DNA from: Cellulomonas avistercoris
GTDB taxonomy: Bacteria; Actinomycetota; Actinomycetes; Actinomycetales; Cellulomonadaceae
DNA length: 64,000 bases
NCBI RefSeq assembly: GCF_014836445.1
Contig: NZ_JACSQV010000005.1
Span: forward strand, 45,606-109,605
Reading direction: 5' to 3'
Made by a program: the position numbers and the translations under genes. The notes beneath the pieces are model-generated. The model had not been told where the DNA came from. It saw only the letters and a program-made list of their open reading frames with translations, and searched no databases. Shown here piece by piece: positions 8,324 through 15,666 of the stretch. Every line of letters starts with the position of its first letter. The stretch's first letter is position 1.

Positions 8324-9553
8324 TCAGCGCTCGGCCGCCTCGTAGGTGTGCCCCGCGGCCCGGAGGCGCTCGACGAGCACGTCGCCGACGCCGGTCGTCG
8401 GCGTGAGGGACCCGGCGCGGTCCGGGAGGCGGTGACCGTCCAGCGCGAGGGCGAGCGCCGCCTCGCCGAGCATGACGGCGGTCGCGGCGTAGCCGGGGTC
8501 GCCCTGACCGGCCGCGAGCGCGCGGTAGCGCCGGCCCGTCGTGGTGACCGCGTGGACGTCCATCCGGAACCAGCCGTCGCGGCGCGTGGCGGCGTCCGGG
8601 CCGGTGCCCGGGGCCGGCAGCACACGGTCGAGGAGGGTGCGTGCGGGCGGGACCGTGAGCGCCGCCAGGGCCAGCGGCAGGCCGACGGTCAGCCCGACGG
8701 CGGCCGCGGCCCCGCGCAGGCCCCGGCCGGTCGCCGCGACCTCCTCGTATCGCAGGTCCCGCCCGTACGCCCAGCCCTGCAGCGCGTTCGACCGCCGCAC
8801 CACGCGCGTGTTGAACGACCCCATGGGTGACGTGGCGACCCAGCGACCGTCGACGGTCCGTCCGGGCGCCGGCGTGTCGCGCGGCTGCGTCGTGGCGGGC
8901 TCGGCGGCACGGTCCGGGCTCAGCGCGTACGGGTCGGCCAGCAGCCGGCGGACGGACGCGTCGCGCACCGCGAGCTCGGCGATGCCGCGCACGGACGCGA
9001 CCGTCCCCCCGCTCACGCCCCCGCGGGCGCTCGCGACCAGGCGGACGTGCCCGAGGGTGCCGGCGTCGTCGGCCGCGACACGGCGGTGCAGCGCCAGCAC
9101 GGCCAGGTCCGACGGGACGGCGTCGTACCCGCACGCGTGGACCAGGCGCGCGCCCGTCGCGCGGGCGACCTCGCCGTGCGCGTCCGTGGCGCGTCGGACG
9201 AACGGGACCTCGCCGGTGAGGTCGGCGTAGTGCGTCCCCGCGCGGGCGCACGCCTCGACGACCGGCAGCCCCGACCTCAGGTACGGCCCGACGGTGGTGA
9301 CGACCACCTGCGTCGCGGCGGCCAGGGCGCGCAGGGAGGCGTCGTCGTCCACGTCCGCGACGACGAGGGGCCAGCCCTGCGCACCGGCGGGGAGCCGGGC
9401 GCGCACGCGGGCGAGCCTGTCGCGGGACCGGCCGGCCAGCGCGATGCGGGTCCCCGCGGGCGCGGCCCGCGCGAGGTGCTCGGCGACGAGCGTCCCGACG
9501 AACCCGGTCGCGCCCAGGACCACGACGTCGTGCTCGCGTGCGCTGCCGGCCAT
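8324..9553 (-). CDS. Saccharopine dehydrogenase / trans-acting enoyl reductase-like protein
   Basis: A 409-residue NAD(P)-binding protein. The dinucleotide fold is at the N-terminus (VVVLGATGFVGTLVAEHL), followed by the family features TTVGPYLRSGLPVVEAC, THYADLTGE and HACGYDAVPSDL. In mycobacteria, relatives act as enoyl reductases in phthiocerol and glycolipid synthesis; others have no known substrate. A hydrophobic stretch at about residues 270-300 could hold it at the membrane. It follows the GNAT gene by 4 nt, so both share the promoter at 10194-10199. The specific reaction here is not known. Confidence 0.8.
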   Translation of the reverse strand: MAGSAREHDVVVLGATGFVGTLVAEHLARAAPAGTRIALAGRSRDRLARVRARLPAGAQGWPLVVADVDDDASLRALAAATQVVVTTVGPYLRSGLPVVEACARAGTHYADLTGEVPFVRRATDAHGEVARATGARLVHACGYDAVPSDLAVLALHRRVAADDAGTLGHVRLVASARGGVSGGTVASVRGIAELAVRDASVRRLLADPYALSPDRAAEPATTQPRDTPAPGRTVDGRWVATSPMGSFNTRVVRRSNALQGWAYGRDLRYEEVAATGRGLRGAAAAVGLTVGLPLALAALTVPPARTLLDRVLPAPGTGPDAATRRDGWFRMDVHAVTTTGRRYRALAAGQGDPGYAATAVMLGEAALALALDGHRLPDRAGSLTPTTGVGDVLVERLRAAGHTYEAAER

Positions 9554-9557
9554 CCGG

Positions 9558-10187
9558 TCAGGCTGGCGGTGCGGGCGGCGCGGTGCAACCGGGGCCGTGC
9601 AGGACCGTGAGCCCGGGTCCGTCGACGCCGAGGGTCCGCGTCCCCGCGCGCGCGAACCCGTGCCGCTCGTAGAACGGGACGTTGCGCGGGTCGGTCGTCG
9701 CGAGCCACGGCGTCCCCGCCTCGCCCCGCAGGGCGTCGAGCCCGTGCCGGAGCAGCCGGCCCCCGAACCCGCGCGACTGGTGCTCCGGGTGCACGGCGAG
9801 GTAGTTGAGGTAGGCGCCCGGCTCAGCGGGGGCGAGCGCGCCGGTACCGCCGAGGGCCTCGAGCACCTGCGCGGCTCGCGTCGCACCGACGAGCGCGCGC
9901 AGCACTCCCGCCGGTGACGGCAGGGTCGTGGCGCCGGTCCCCACGTCCGTGCCCGGTGGACGCCACGCGGCGACCGCGACCACGTGCTCGTCGACGACCA
10001 GCACGTCGAGGCGTCCCGTCGCCAGGTACCGCTCGAGCGACGGCCCCAGCCAGGCGGCGCACGCGTCCGCCCGGGTCGACGCGTCCGGCAGCACCCAGCG
10101 CATGAGCGGGTTCTCGTCGTAGGCGAGCGCGCAGACCGTGCGCAGGGACGGGACGTCCGCGGACGTCGCCGGACGGATCGTCGTCAC
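9558..10187 (-). CDS. GNAT-family N-acetyltransferase
   Basis: 209 residues with a GNAT fold. The acetyl-CoA-binding strand and loop are YLNYLAVHPEHQSRGFGGRL, where Q/R-x-x-G-x-G/A is the cofactor motif, followed by the C-terminal PFYERHGF typical of the fold. The substrate is unknown. Start GTG 10187 is placed by TAGGGT 6 nt upstream. It is first in a two-gene transcript with the saccharopine dehydrogenase-like gene, and is divergent from coaD with 61 bp between starts. Confidence 0.88.
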   Translation of the reverse strand: MTTIRPATSADVPSLRTVCALAYDENPLMRWVLPDASTRADACAAWLGPSLERYLATGRLDVLVVDEHVVAVAAWRPPGTDVGTGATTLPSPAGVLRALVGATRAAQVLEALGGTGALAPAEPGAYLNYLAVHPEHQSRGFGGRLLRHGLDALRGEAGTPWLATTDPRNVPFYERHGFARAGTRTLGVDGPGLTVLHGPGCTAPPAPPA

Positions 10188-10193
10188 AGCGCG

Positions 10194-10199
10194 ACCCTA
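10194..10199 (-). promoter_or_regulatory. -10 element of the GNAT gene
   Basis: TAGGGT on the minus strand, 6 nt before GTG 10187. Confidence 0.5.
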
Positions 10200-10235
10200 G
10201 CGAGCCGCTGCCGGGTCCGTCAGGGGGTCGTGACG

Positions 10236-10241
10236 TAGGTT
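10236..10241 (+). promoter_or_regulatory. -10 element of coaD
   Basis: TAGGTT, 7 nt before GTG 10249. It selects this GTG rather than the TTG at 10240, which lies inside the element. Confidence 0.5.
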
Positions 10242-10248
10242 GGCGTCC

Positions 10249-10755
10249 GTGAGCACCGCCGTCTGCCCCGGGTCGTTCGACCCGATCACGCTCGGTCACG
10301 TGGACGTCGTCCGGCGTGCGTCGTCGATGTTCGACGAGGTCGTGGTGGCCGTGGCGCACAACGCGTCGAAGCGGTCGCTGCTGCCCCCTGACGAACGCGT
10401 ACGGCTCGCGGTCGACGCCCTGGGCGGGATGCCGGGCGTGCGGGTCGTGGCGACCGACGGTCTGCTGGTGGACCTGGTGCGCGACGTGGGGGCGCGTGCG
10501 GTCGTCAAGGGCCTGCGCAGCGGGGCGGACCTCGACGCGGAGCTCGCGATGGCACTCATGAACCGCCACCTCTCCGGGGTGGAGACCGTGTTCGTCCTGG
10601 GAGACCCGGGGCGCGCGCACATCGCGTCGTCCCTGGTGAAGGACGTGGCACGGCACGGCGGACCGATCGACGACATGGTGACGCCCGCGGTGGCGGCGGC
10701 AGTGCGACGTGCACTGGCACCGGCCACGGGCGTCGGGGGAGAGGACGGACGATGA
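10249..10755 (+). CDS. coaD: Phosphopantetheine adenylyltransferase CoaD
   Basis: 168 residues, normal for the family. CoaD transfers AMP from ATP to 4'-phosphopantetheine, the penultimate step of coenzyme A synthesis. It has the nucleotidyltransferase motif GSFDPITLGH near the N-terminus and the second ATP-binding motif around SSLVKDV. GTG 10249 puts the motif at residues 8-17, as usual. Its last 4 bp overlap the ATG of the next gene (ATGA), so the two are translationally coupled. Confidence 0.96.
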   Translation: MSTAVCPGSFDPITLGHVDVVRRASSMFDEVVVAVAHNASKRSLLPPDERVRLAVDALGGMPGVRVVATDGLLVDLVRDVGARAVVKGLRSGADLDAELAMALMNRHLSGVETVFVLGDPGRAHIASSLVKDVARHGGPIDDMVTPAVAAAVRRALAPATGVGGEDGR

Positions 10756-11252
10756 CGGAGCACGTGGACGACGGCGAGGAGCGCACGGAGGGCGTCGGGG
10801 GTGTGCTCGACGCGCTCGAGGACGCGGTGACGCAGGCGCGCGCGATGCCCATGTCGTCGTCGGTCCTGGTCAACCGCGCGGAGCTCCTCGAGCTCGTGGA
10901 CCAGGTGCGGGCGGCGCTGCCGTCGCAGCTGCACCAGGCGGACGAGGTGCTCGCCGACGCGGACGCCGCGCGCGCCGCGGCGCAGGCCGAGGCCGACGCG
11001 GTGCTCGCGCGTGCCCGGACCCGTGCGGCCGAGCTCGTCGAGCAGGAGAGCGTCGTCACGGAGGCGCGGTCGCGCGCGGCGGAGATCGTCGCGCAGGCGC
11101 AGGCCACGGCGGAGTCCCTGCGGCGCGACGCCGACGACTACTGCGACCGTCGTCTGGCCGACTTCGAGATCGACCTGGGCAAGATCCTGGCGCAGGTGCA
11201 GGCCGGCCGCGCGAAGCTCGCGGGCCGGCTGCTGCCCGGCGACGGTGCGTAG
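10752..11252 (+). CDS. sepIVA: SepIVA-like DivIVA/ATP-synthase-b-like coiled-coil protein
   Basis: 166 residues. After a short acidic head the protein is one long Ala/Glu/Arg-rich coiled coil (about residues 50-150), of the kind annotated as ATP synthase subunit B-like. The conserved-looking block SSSVLVNRAELLELVDQVR precedes it. In Mycobacterium the order sepIVA-DUF177-rnc-mutM is the same as here (with rpmF inserted), and SepIVA is a septum-associated cell-division and cell-envelope factor. The identification rests on synteny and overall design rather than on motifs. It is coupled to coaD by a 4-bp overlap. Confidence 0.75.
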   Translation: MTEHVDDGEERTEGVGGVLDALEDAVTQARAMPMSSSVLVNRAELLELVDQVRAALPSQLHQADEVLADADAARAAAQAEADAVLARARTRAAELVEQESVVTEARSRAAEIVAQAQATAESLRRDADDYCDRRLADFEIDLGKILAQVQAGRAKLAGRLLPGDGA

Positions 11253-11298
11253 CCCGGTCGTCCGTCGCGGCCTCGTCGTGCCACGCAGCCCGCTCGGT

Positions 11299-11328
11299 TT
11301 GGGACCGCGGCCGATGGTGCCGTAGAGT
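11299..11328 (+). promoter_or_regulatory. Promoter of the yceD-rpmF-rnc-mutM operon
   Basis: TTGGGA (11299-11304), an 18-nt spacer, then TAGAGT (11323-11328). It predicts a 5' leader of about 95 nt, one of the few leadered transcripts here. The leader carries a GGCACCG/CGGTGCC hairpin (11382-11408). Confidence 0.55.
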
Positions 11329-11381
11329 TTCCGGTTGGTCCTGCCGGTCTGGCGTGGGCCGAGTCGTCATTGCCGCAACGA

Positions 11382-11408
11382 GGCACCGCGCGCCCTGCGC
11401 ACGGTGCC
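11382..11408 (+). other. Leader hairpin upstream of yceD
   Basis: GGCACCG (11382-11388) pairs with CGGTGCC (11402-11408) within the 5' leader. It could be a ribosomal-protein or RNase III control element; nothing more can be said. Confidence 0.35.
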
Positions 11409-11431
11409 ACCTGGAACGAGGGGACCGGACC

Positions 11432-12007
11432 GTGCGCCCATCCCACCTCGATCCCCGTTCGCCGTTCGTGCTCGAGACGCACGAGCTCGGCCGACGTCCG
11501 GGATCGATGCGGAAGGTGCAGCGGACGGTCGCGGCACCCGACGAGCTCGGCAGCGGCATGATCGGCATCCCTGCCGGGAACGACCTCGAGCTGGATCTCC
11601 GGCTCGAGGCGGTCATGGAAGGGGTTCTGGTCACCGGCTCGATCCGCGGCGAAGCCGTCGGGGAGTGCGTCAGGTGCCTGGAGCGGGTGGTCGAGCCTGT
11701 CGACGTCCCGCTGCAGGAGCTGTACGTGTACCCCGAGCGTGCCGACGTCGCGGAGGCGAACGGTGACGACGACGAGGACCTGCGCGAGCTGGAGGGCGAC
11801 CTGGTCGACCTCGAGCCCGCGTTGCGTGACGCGGTCGTGCCCGCGCTGCCCTTCCGGCCCCTGTGCCGGACGGACTGCCCGGGACTGTGCTCGGAGTGCG
11901 GGGCGCGGCTCGCCGACGACCCGGACCATGCGCATGAGACGATCGACCCCCGGTGGGCCGCCCTCGGCGGCCTGCAGGGCACTGACGACGAGAAGAGAGA
12001 GAGCTGA
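11432..12007 (+). CDS. yceD: DUF177 / YceD family protein
   Basis: 191 residues from GTG 11432. The DUF177 pattern is clear: GECVRCLE in the middle and the C-terminal CRTDCPGLCSECG, which supply metal-binding-type cysteines. YceD proteins are encoded next to rpmF in most bacteria and are implicated in 23S rRNA accumulation and ribosome assembly. The start is 10 codons before LETHELGR and fits the family length. It is 2 nt upstream of rpmF. It corresponds to the mycobacterial gene between sepIVA and rnc. Confidence 0.92.
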   Translation: MRPSHLDPRSPFVLETHELGRRPGSMRKVQRTVAAPDELGSGMIGIPAGNDLELDLRLEAVMEGVLVTGSIRGEAVGECVRCLERVVEPVDVPLQELYVYPERADVAEANGDDDEDLRELEGDLVDLEPALRDAVVPALPFRPLCRTDCPGLCSECGARLADDPDHAHETIDPRWAALGGLQGTDDEKRES

Positions 12008-12009
12008 CC

Positions 12010-12207
12010 GTGGCGGTTCCGAAGCGCAAGATGTCGCGCAGCAACACCCGTGCGCGTCGGTCGCAGTGGAAGACCACTGCCACGACGCTCACCAGCTGCC
12101 CCCAGTGCAAGTCGCAGACGCGGCCGCACATCGCGTGCCCGACGTGCGGCGCGTACAACGGCCGTCGCTACGTCGAGGCCGTGCGCAGCGAGCACGAGGC
12201 CGTCTGA
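12010..12207 (+). CDS. rpmF: 50S ribosomal protein L32
   Basis: A 65-residue basic protein starting at [20 protein letters not shown] is the L32 N-terminus. A zinc ribbon follows (CPQC about residue 30 and CPTC about residue 43), so this is the zinc-binding C+ form. It follows yceD by 2 nt, the usual pair. Confidence 0.97.
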   Translation: MAVPKRKMSRSNTRARRSQWKTTATTLTSCPQCKSQTRPHIACPTCGAYNGRRYVEAVRSEHEAV

Positions 12208-12221
12208 CCCTCACGGGCCCG

Positions 12222-12257
12222 ATGACCGGCACAGCCGTCGACACCGACGTCGCGTGA
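12222..12257 (+). other. Eleven-codon ORF overlapping the rnc start
   Basis: ATG 12222 opens an 11-codon frame whose TGA overlaps the rnc GTG as GTGA. It could couple rnc translation to upstream ribosomes, because rnc has no visible Shine-Dalgarno sequence. Its coding status is unproven. Confidence 0.3.
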
Positions 12258-12979
12258 GCGCGGCAGCGCAGTCGCTCCTCGAGAAGCTCGGGGTCCACCT
12301 GGACCCCGAGCTTCTCGTGCTGGCGCTGACGCACCGCTCGTTCGCCCACGAGGCCGGCGGCATCCCCACCAACGAGCGCCTCGAGTTCCTCGGTGACACC
12401 GTCCTGGGGCTCGTGGTGACCGAGCACCTCTACCGGACGCACCCCGCGAACTCCGAGGGCGACCTCGCCAAGATGCGCGCCGCGACCGTGTCGCAGCGCG
12501 CGCTCGCGCAGGTCGCCCGGACGCTGGACCTCGGCAGCTACGTGCTGCTCGGCAAGGGTGAGCTCGCCACCGGCGGCAAGGACAAGGACTCGATCCTGTC
12601 CGACACGCTCGAGGCGATCTTCGGTGCGGTGTACCTCTCGCACGGTCTCGAGCCCGCACGGGTCCTCGTCGACCGGCTCGTCCGGCCGACCCTCACCGCT
12701 GCCGCGGACCTCGGCGCGGGGCTCGACTGGAAGACCTCGCTGCAGGAGCTGTCCGCCGCGCTCGGGCTCGGTGCGCCGTACTACGAGGTGACCGGCGAGG
12801 GGCCCGACCACGCCCGCACGTTCACCGCCCACGCCGTCGTCGGCGGCGAGGTGCGCGGCTCCGGCACCGGCCCGGCCAAGAAGGTCGCCGAGCAGGAGGC
12901 CGCGTCGGCCGCCTGGGCGGCCCTCAACGCGCTGCGCGAGGCCACGGGGGACGAGGTCCCCGCGACCGACCCGGCCTGA
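12254..12979 (+). CDS. rnc: Ribonuclease III
   Basis: A 241-residue double-strand-specific endoribonuclease that processes rRNA and structured mRNA. The RNase III signature [13 protein letters not shown] is about residues 37-49, the second catalytic cluster is [11 protein letters not shown], and the C-terminal double-stranded RNA-binding domain ends [19 protein letters not shown] 12254 is the only in-frame start near the domain boundary and overlaps a short upstream ORF (GTGA). Codons 10-21 contain a perfect 18-bp inverted repeat (12280-12317), a possible self-cleavage site. It is part of yceD-rpmF-rnc-mutM, 3 nt before mutM. Confidence 0.96.
   Translation: MSAAAQSLLEKLGVHLDPELLVLALTHRSFAHEAGGIPTNERLEFLGDTVLGLVVTEHLYRTHPANSEGDLAKMRAATVSQRALAQVARTLDLGSYVLLGKGELATGGKDKDSILSDTLEAIFGAVYLSHGLEPARVLVDRLVRPTLTAAADLGAGLDWKTSLQELSAALGLGAPYYEVTGEGPDHARTFTAHAVVGGEVRGSGTGPAKKVAEQEAASAAWAALNALREATGDEVPATDPA
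12280..12317 (+). repeat. Perfect 18-bp inverted repeat inside the start of rnc
   Basis: The left arm 12280-12297 is exactly complementary to the right arm 12300-12317 with only CC between them. In RNA this gives a 16-18 bp hairpin with a tight loop. It lies wholly in coding sequence and uses the Leu codon CTT, rare in this DNA, exactly where AAG must be matched. It is the kind of duplex RNase III cuts. Confidence 0.9.
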
Positions 12980-12982
12980 CGG

Positions 12983-13945
12983 GTGCCCGAGCTTCCCGAG
13001 GTCGAGACCGTCCGCGACGGGCTCGCACGCCACGTCCTGGGCCGCACGGTCACCGACGTGCAGGTGCGCCGCGACTACTCGGTGCGACGGCACGAGGCCG
13101 GCCCGGTCGACTTCGCGGCGCGGCTCGTCGGCCGGCGCCTGGAGGCCGCGGTCCGTCGAGGCAAGTTCCTGTGGCTCGTGCTGGACGACGGCCCGGGCCG
13201 GGGGGACGACGCCCTGATGGCGCACCTCGGGATGAGCGGTCAGCTGCTCGTGCGCGGTCCCGCCGCCGGGGCGGCCGGGACGGCGGCCGACCCCGTCGCC
13301 GCACCAGGGCCCGCGGGCTGGGTCGAGCACCCTCACCTGCGCGTGCGCCTCGCCCTCGACGACGGCTCGGCGCTCGACTTCGTCGACCAGCGGACGTTCG
13401 GCCACCTGTCGGTGCCCGACCTGGTCCCCACCGCCGACGGTGCGGCGGGCGGGCACGGGTCACCGCGTCCCGTCCTGCCGGCCCCGGTCGCGCACATCGC
13501 CCGGGACCTGCTGGACCCCGCGCTGGACCGGACGGCGCTCGTCGCGGCGGTCCGCGCGCGGCGCACGGAGGTCAAGCGCGCCCTGCTCGACCAGACGCTC
13601 GTGTCCGGCGTCGGCAACATCTACGCCGACGAAGCCCTGTGGCGTGCGCGCCTGCACGGCACGCGGCCCACGGCCGCGCTGCGTGCCACGGACGTCGAGC
13701 GCGTGCTCGACGCGGCCGCCTCGGTCATGACCGAGGCGCTCGCGCAGGGCGGGACGAGCTTCGACGCCCTGTACGTCAACGTCAACGGGGCGTCGGGCTA
13801 CTTCGACCGGTCGCTGGCCGTCTACGGGCAGGAGGGCCGGCCGTGCCCCCGGTGCGGGACGCCCGTGCGGCGCGACGCGTTCGCCAACCGCTCGTCGTAC
13901 ACGTGCCCGCGCTGCCAGCCGCGCCCCCGGCCCCGCCGCCGCTGA
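12983..13945 (+). CDS. mutM: Formamidopyrimidine-DNA glycosylase MutM (Fpg)
   Basis: A 320-residue bifunctional glycosylase/AP-lyase that removes 8-oxoguanine. The GTG start is followed by [10 protein letters not shown], where Pro 2 and Glu 3 are catalytic. [11 protein letters not shown] and the C-terminal zinc finger (CPRCG with YTCPRCQ) are intact. It is about 35 residues longer than the usual 270-290. The excess lies in Ala/Gly/Pro loops, one near residue 95 and one near 155, plus a basic tail. It is last in the rnc operon and convergent with the dehydrogenase gene. Confidence 0.95.
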   Translation: MPELPEVETVRDGLARHVLGRTVTDVQVRRDYSVRRHEAGPVDFAARLVGRRLEAAVRRGKFLWLVLDDGPGRGDDALMAHLGMSGQLLVRGPAAGAAGTAADPVAAPGPAGWVEHPHLRVRLALDDGSALDFVDQRTFGHLSVPDLVPTADGAAGGHGSPRPVLPAPVAHIARDLLDPALDRTALVAAVRARRTEVKRALLDQTLVSGVGNIYADEALWRARLHGTRPTAALRATDVERVLDAAASVMTEALAQGGTSFDALYVNVNGASGYFDRSLAVYGQEGRPCPRCGTPVRRDAFANRSSYTCPRCQPRPRPRRR

Positions 13946-13975
13946 CCTCACGGACGTCGGCGGCGGGACGGGCCC

Positions 13976-14920
13976 TCAGCGCCGGACCACGTTGCGCAGG
14001 GGCGTGCCCGCGACGAACCGCGCGAGGTTGTCGGCGACGAGGTCCTGCCAGCCGACCGGGCGGCCCCCGGCGGCGTGCGGGCTGACCAGGACGTGCGGCT
14101 CGTCCCACAGCGGCGAGGTGGCCGGCAGCGGCTCGGTCGCGAACACGTCGAGCGCGGCACCCGCGACGCGCCCCGCGCGGACCGCGTCCAGCAGCGCGTC
14201 CTCGTCGAGCGTGGAGCCCCGGCCGGCGTTGACGACCCAGGCGCGGCTCGGGAGGAGGTCCAGCACGTCCCGGCCGATGGCGTGCCGGGTGGCCGGGAGC
14301 GCCGGCAGGAGGCCCACCAGCACATCCGTGCGCGGCAGGGCCTCGGTCAGGTCCGCGGGGGTCACCACGGGGAACCCGTACCGGTCGCCGGCGGTCGTGG
14401 CGACGCCCGTGACGTGCGCCCCCAGGCCGGCCAGCAGCGGTGCCAGGCGCGCCGCGATCGACCCGAACCCCCACACGGTGACGTGGGCGTCGAGGAGCGT
14501 GCGCACGGCGTCGGGGGAGTGCAGCGGCTGCAGACCGCCCAGGTCGTCGGCCCACCGGTGCTCCGCCTGGGCGCGGACCATGGACGGCACGGACCGCACG
14601 CACGCGAGCACGAGCGCCAGCACGTGCTCGGCGACGGTCGCGTCGTGCAGGCCGCGCCCGTTGGTCACGACCACGTCCGGTGCGAACCCGGCCGCGAGCA
14701 CGGCGTCCGGCCCGGCCGCGAGCGTCTGCACCCAGCGCACGCGCGGCGCCGCTGCGGCGAGCTCGGCGAGGCGGTCGGCGGGGTTGCCCCACACGACGAT
14801 CGCGTCGGCGTGCGCAGCCTGCGGCGGAGGTGGTCCCGCCACGTCGTAGGGGACGCACTCGACGCCCCGGGGGGCGCTCGGCGCGCCGTCGACCGTCGTC
14901 GGCAGCAGGATCAGGCTCAT
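13976..14920 (-). CDS. D-2-hydroxyacid dehydrogenase (NAD-binding)
   Basis: A 314-residue soluble oxidoreductase of the D-isomer-specific 2-hydroxyacid dehydrogenase family. The catalytic sequence is present: substrate-binding TNGRGLHDATVAEHVL, nucleotide fold VTVWGFGSIAARLA, VNAGRGSTLDEDAL with the catalytic Arg/Glu region, and SPHAAGG carrying the His. Phosphoglycerate and glyoxylate enzymes share this design, so the substrate is open. Start ATG 14920 directly abuts the promoter of the divergent response regulator. Confidence 0.88.
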   Translation of the reverse strand: MSLILLPTTVDGAPSAPRGVECVPYDVAGPPPPQAAHADAIVVWGNPADRLAELAAAAPRVRWVQTLAAGPDAVLAAGFAPDVVVTNGRGLHDATVAEHVLALVLACVRSVPSMVRAQAEHRWADDLGGLQPLHSPDAVRTLLDAHVTVWGFGSIAARLAPLLAGLGAHVTGVATTAGDRYGFPVVTPADLTEALPRTDVLVGLLPALPATRHAIGRDVLDLLPSRAWVVNAGRGSTLDEDALLDAVRAGRVAGAALDVFATEPLPATSPLWDEPHVLVSPHAAGGRPVGWQDLVADNLARFVAGTPLRNVVRR

Positions 14921-14927
14921 GGGTCGA

Positions 14928-14933
14928 TACGAT
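14928..14933 (+). promoter_or_regulatory. -10 element of the DevR-like regulator gene
   Basis: TACGAT, 6 nt before GTG 14940. It makes GTG 14940 the likely start, rather than ATG 14919, which would overlap the divergent gene's ATG. Confidence 0.55.
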
Positions 14934-14939
14934 GCCATC

Positions 14940-15632
14940 GTGTCAACCACGAGCCAGTCGACGCCGCCGCCCGCCTCGGGCGGTCGGCCCGGCCCCATCT
15001 CCGTCATGATCGTCGACGACCACGAGGTCGTCCGGCGTGGCATCGCCGAGGTCGTCGAACGGACCGACGGGATGACCGTCGTCGCGGAGGCCGGTTCGGT
15101 CGCCGACGGTGTCCGTCGTGCCACGCTCGTGCGGCCCCAGGTCATGCTCGTCGACCTGCAGCTGCCGGACGGCACGGGCATCGACCTGCTCCAGGCGGTG
15201 CGCGAGACGCTGCCCAGCGCGCGCGCGATCGTCCTGACGTCGTTCGACGACGACGACGCGCTGGCCGCCGCGCTCGACGCCGGCGCGTCCGCCTACCTCC
15301 TCAAGAGCGTGCGCGGCGCCGAGATCACCGACGTCATCCGTGCCGTCGCCGCCGGGCGCACGCTGCTGGACGACCGGACGGTGGCCCGCCGCCGCGCCGG
15401 TCACGAGGACCCCACCGAGTCGTTGACGCCCAGCGAGCTGCGCGTCCTCGACCTCATCGGCGAGGGCATGTCGAACCGCGAGATCGCCGAGCGGCTCGGT
15501 GTCGCGGAGAAGACCGTGAAGAACCACATCACGTCGCTGCTGGCGAAGATGGGCCTGCAGCGCCGGACGCAGGTCGCGGCGTGGGTCGCGTCGCGCAAGA
15601 ACTCCGGGTGGCGGGCCGAGCCCGGGCACTGA
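14940..15632 (+). CDS. DevR/DosR-like NarL-family response regulator
   Basis: A 230-residue transcription factor. The receiver domain (about residues 20-135) has DDH, phosphoacceptor D72 in MLVDLQLPDG and K122. The LuxR-type helix-turn-helix (about 160-220) contains AEKTVKN, identical to the DevR recognition-helix stretch whose two Lys and Asn contact DNA; SLLAKMGLQRRTQ also matches DevR closely. It faces the DevS-like kinase gene tail to tail (20 bp apart), so the two are cognate by position though transcribed separately. The target is probably the palindrome at 23655-23670 before cydA. Confidence 0.9.
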   Translation: MSTTSQSTPPPASGGRPGPISVMIVDDHEVVRRGIAEVVERTDGMTVVAEAGSVADGVRRATLVRPQVMLVDLQLPDGTGIDLLQAVRETLPSARAIVLTSFDDDDALAAALDAGASAYLLKSVRGAEITDVIRAVAAGRTLLDDRTVARRRAGHEDPTESLTPSELRVLDLIGEGMSNREIAERLGVAEKTVKNHITSLLAKMGLQRRTQVAAWVASRKNSGWRAEPGH

Positions 15633-15646
15633 GCTCCTGGCGGTGA

Positions 15647-15666
15647 CGCCGCTCAGCCGAGCGGCG
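15647..15666. terminator. Hairpin between the convergent regulator and kinase genes
   Basis: CGCCGCTC (15647-15654) and GAGCGGCG (15659-15666) form a perfect 8-bp stem with a 4-nt loop across the kinase stop codon. It could end transcription from the regulator side. Confidence 0.4.

Noticed and set aside
14941..14946. TTGACA on the minus strand as the -35 of the dehydrogenase gene
   Set aside because: A 17-nt spacer would put the -10 on the start codon, so it cannot drive the full gene.
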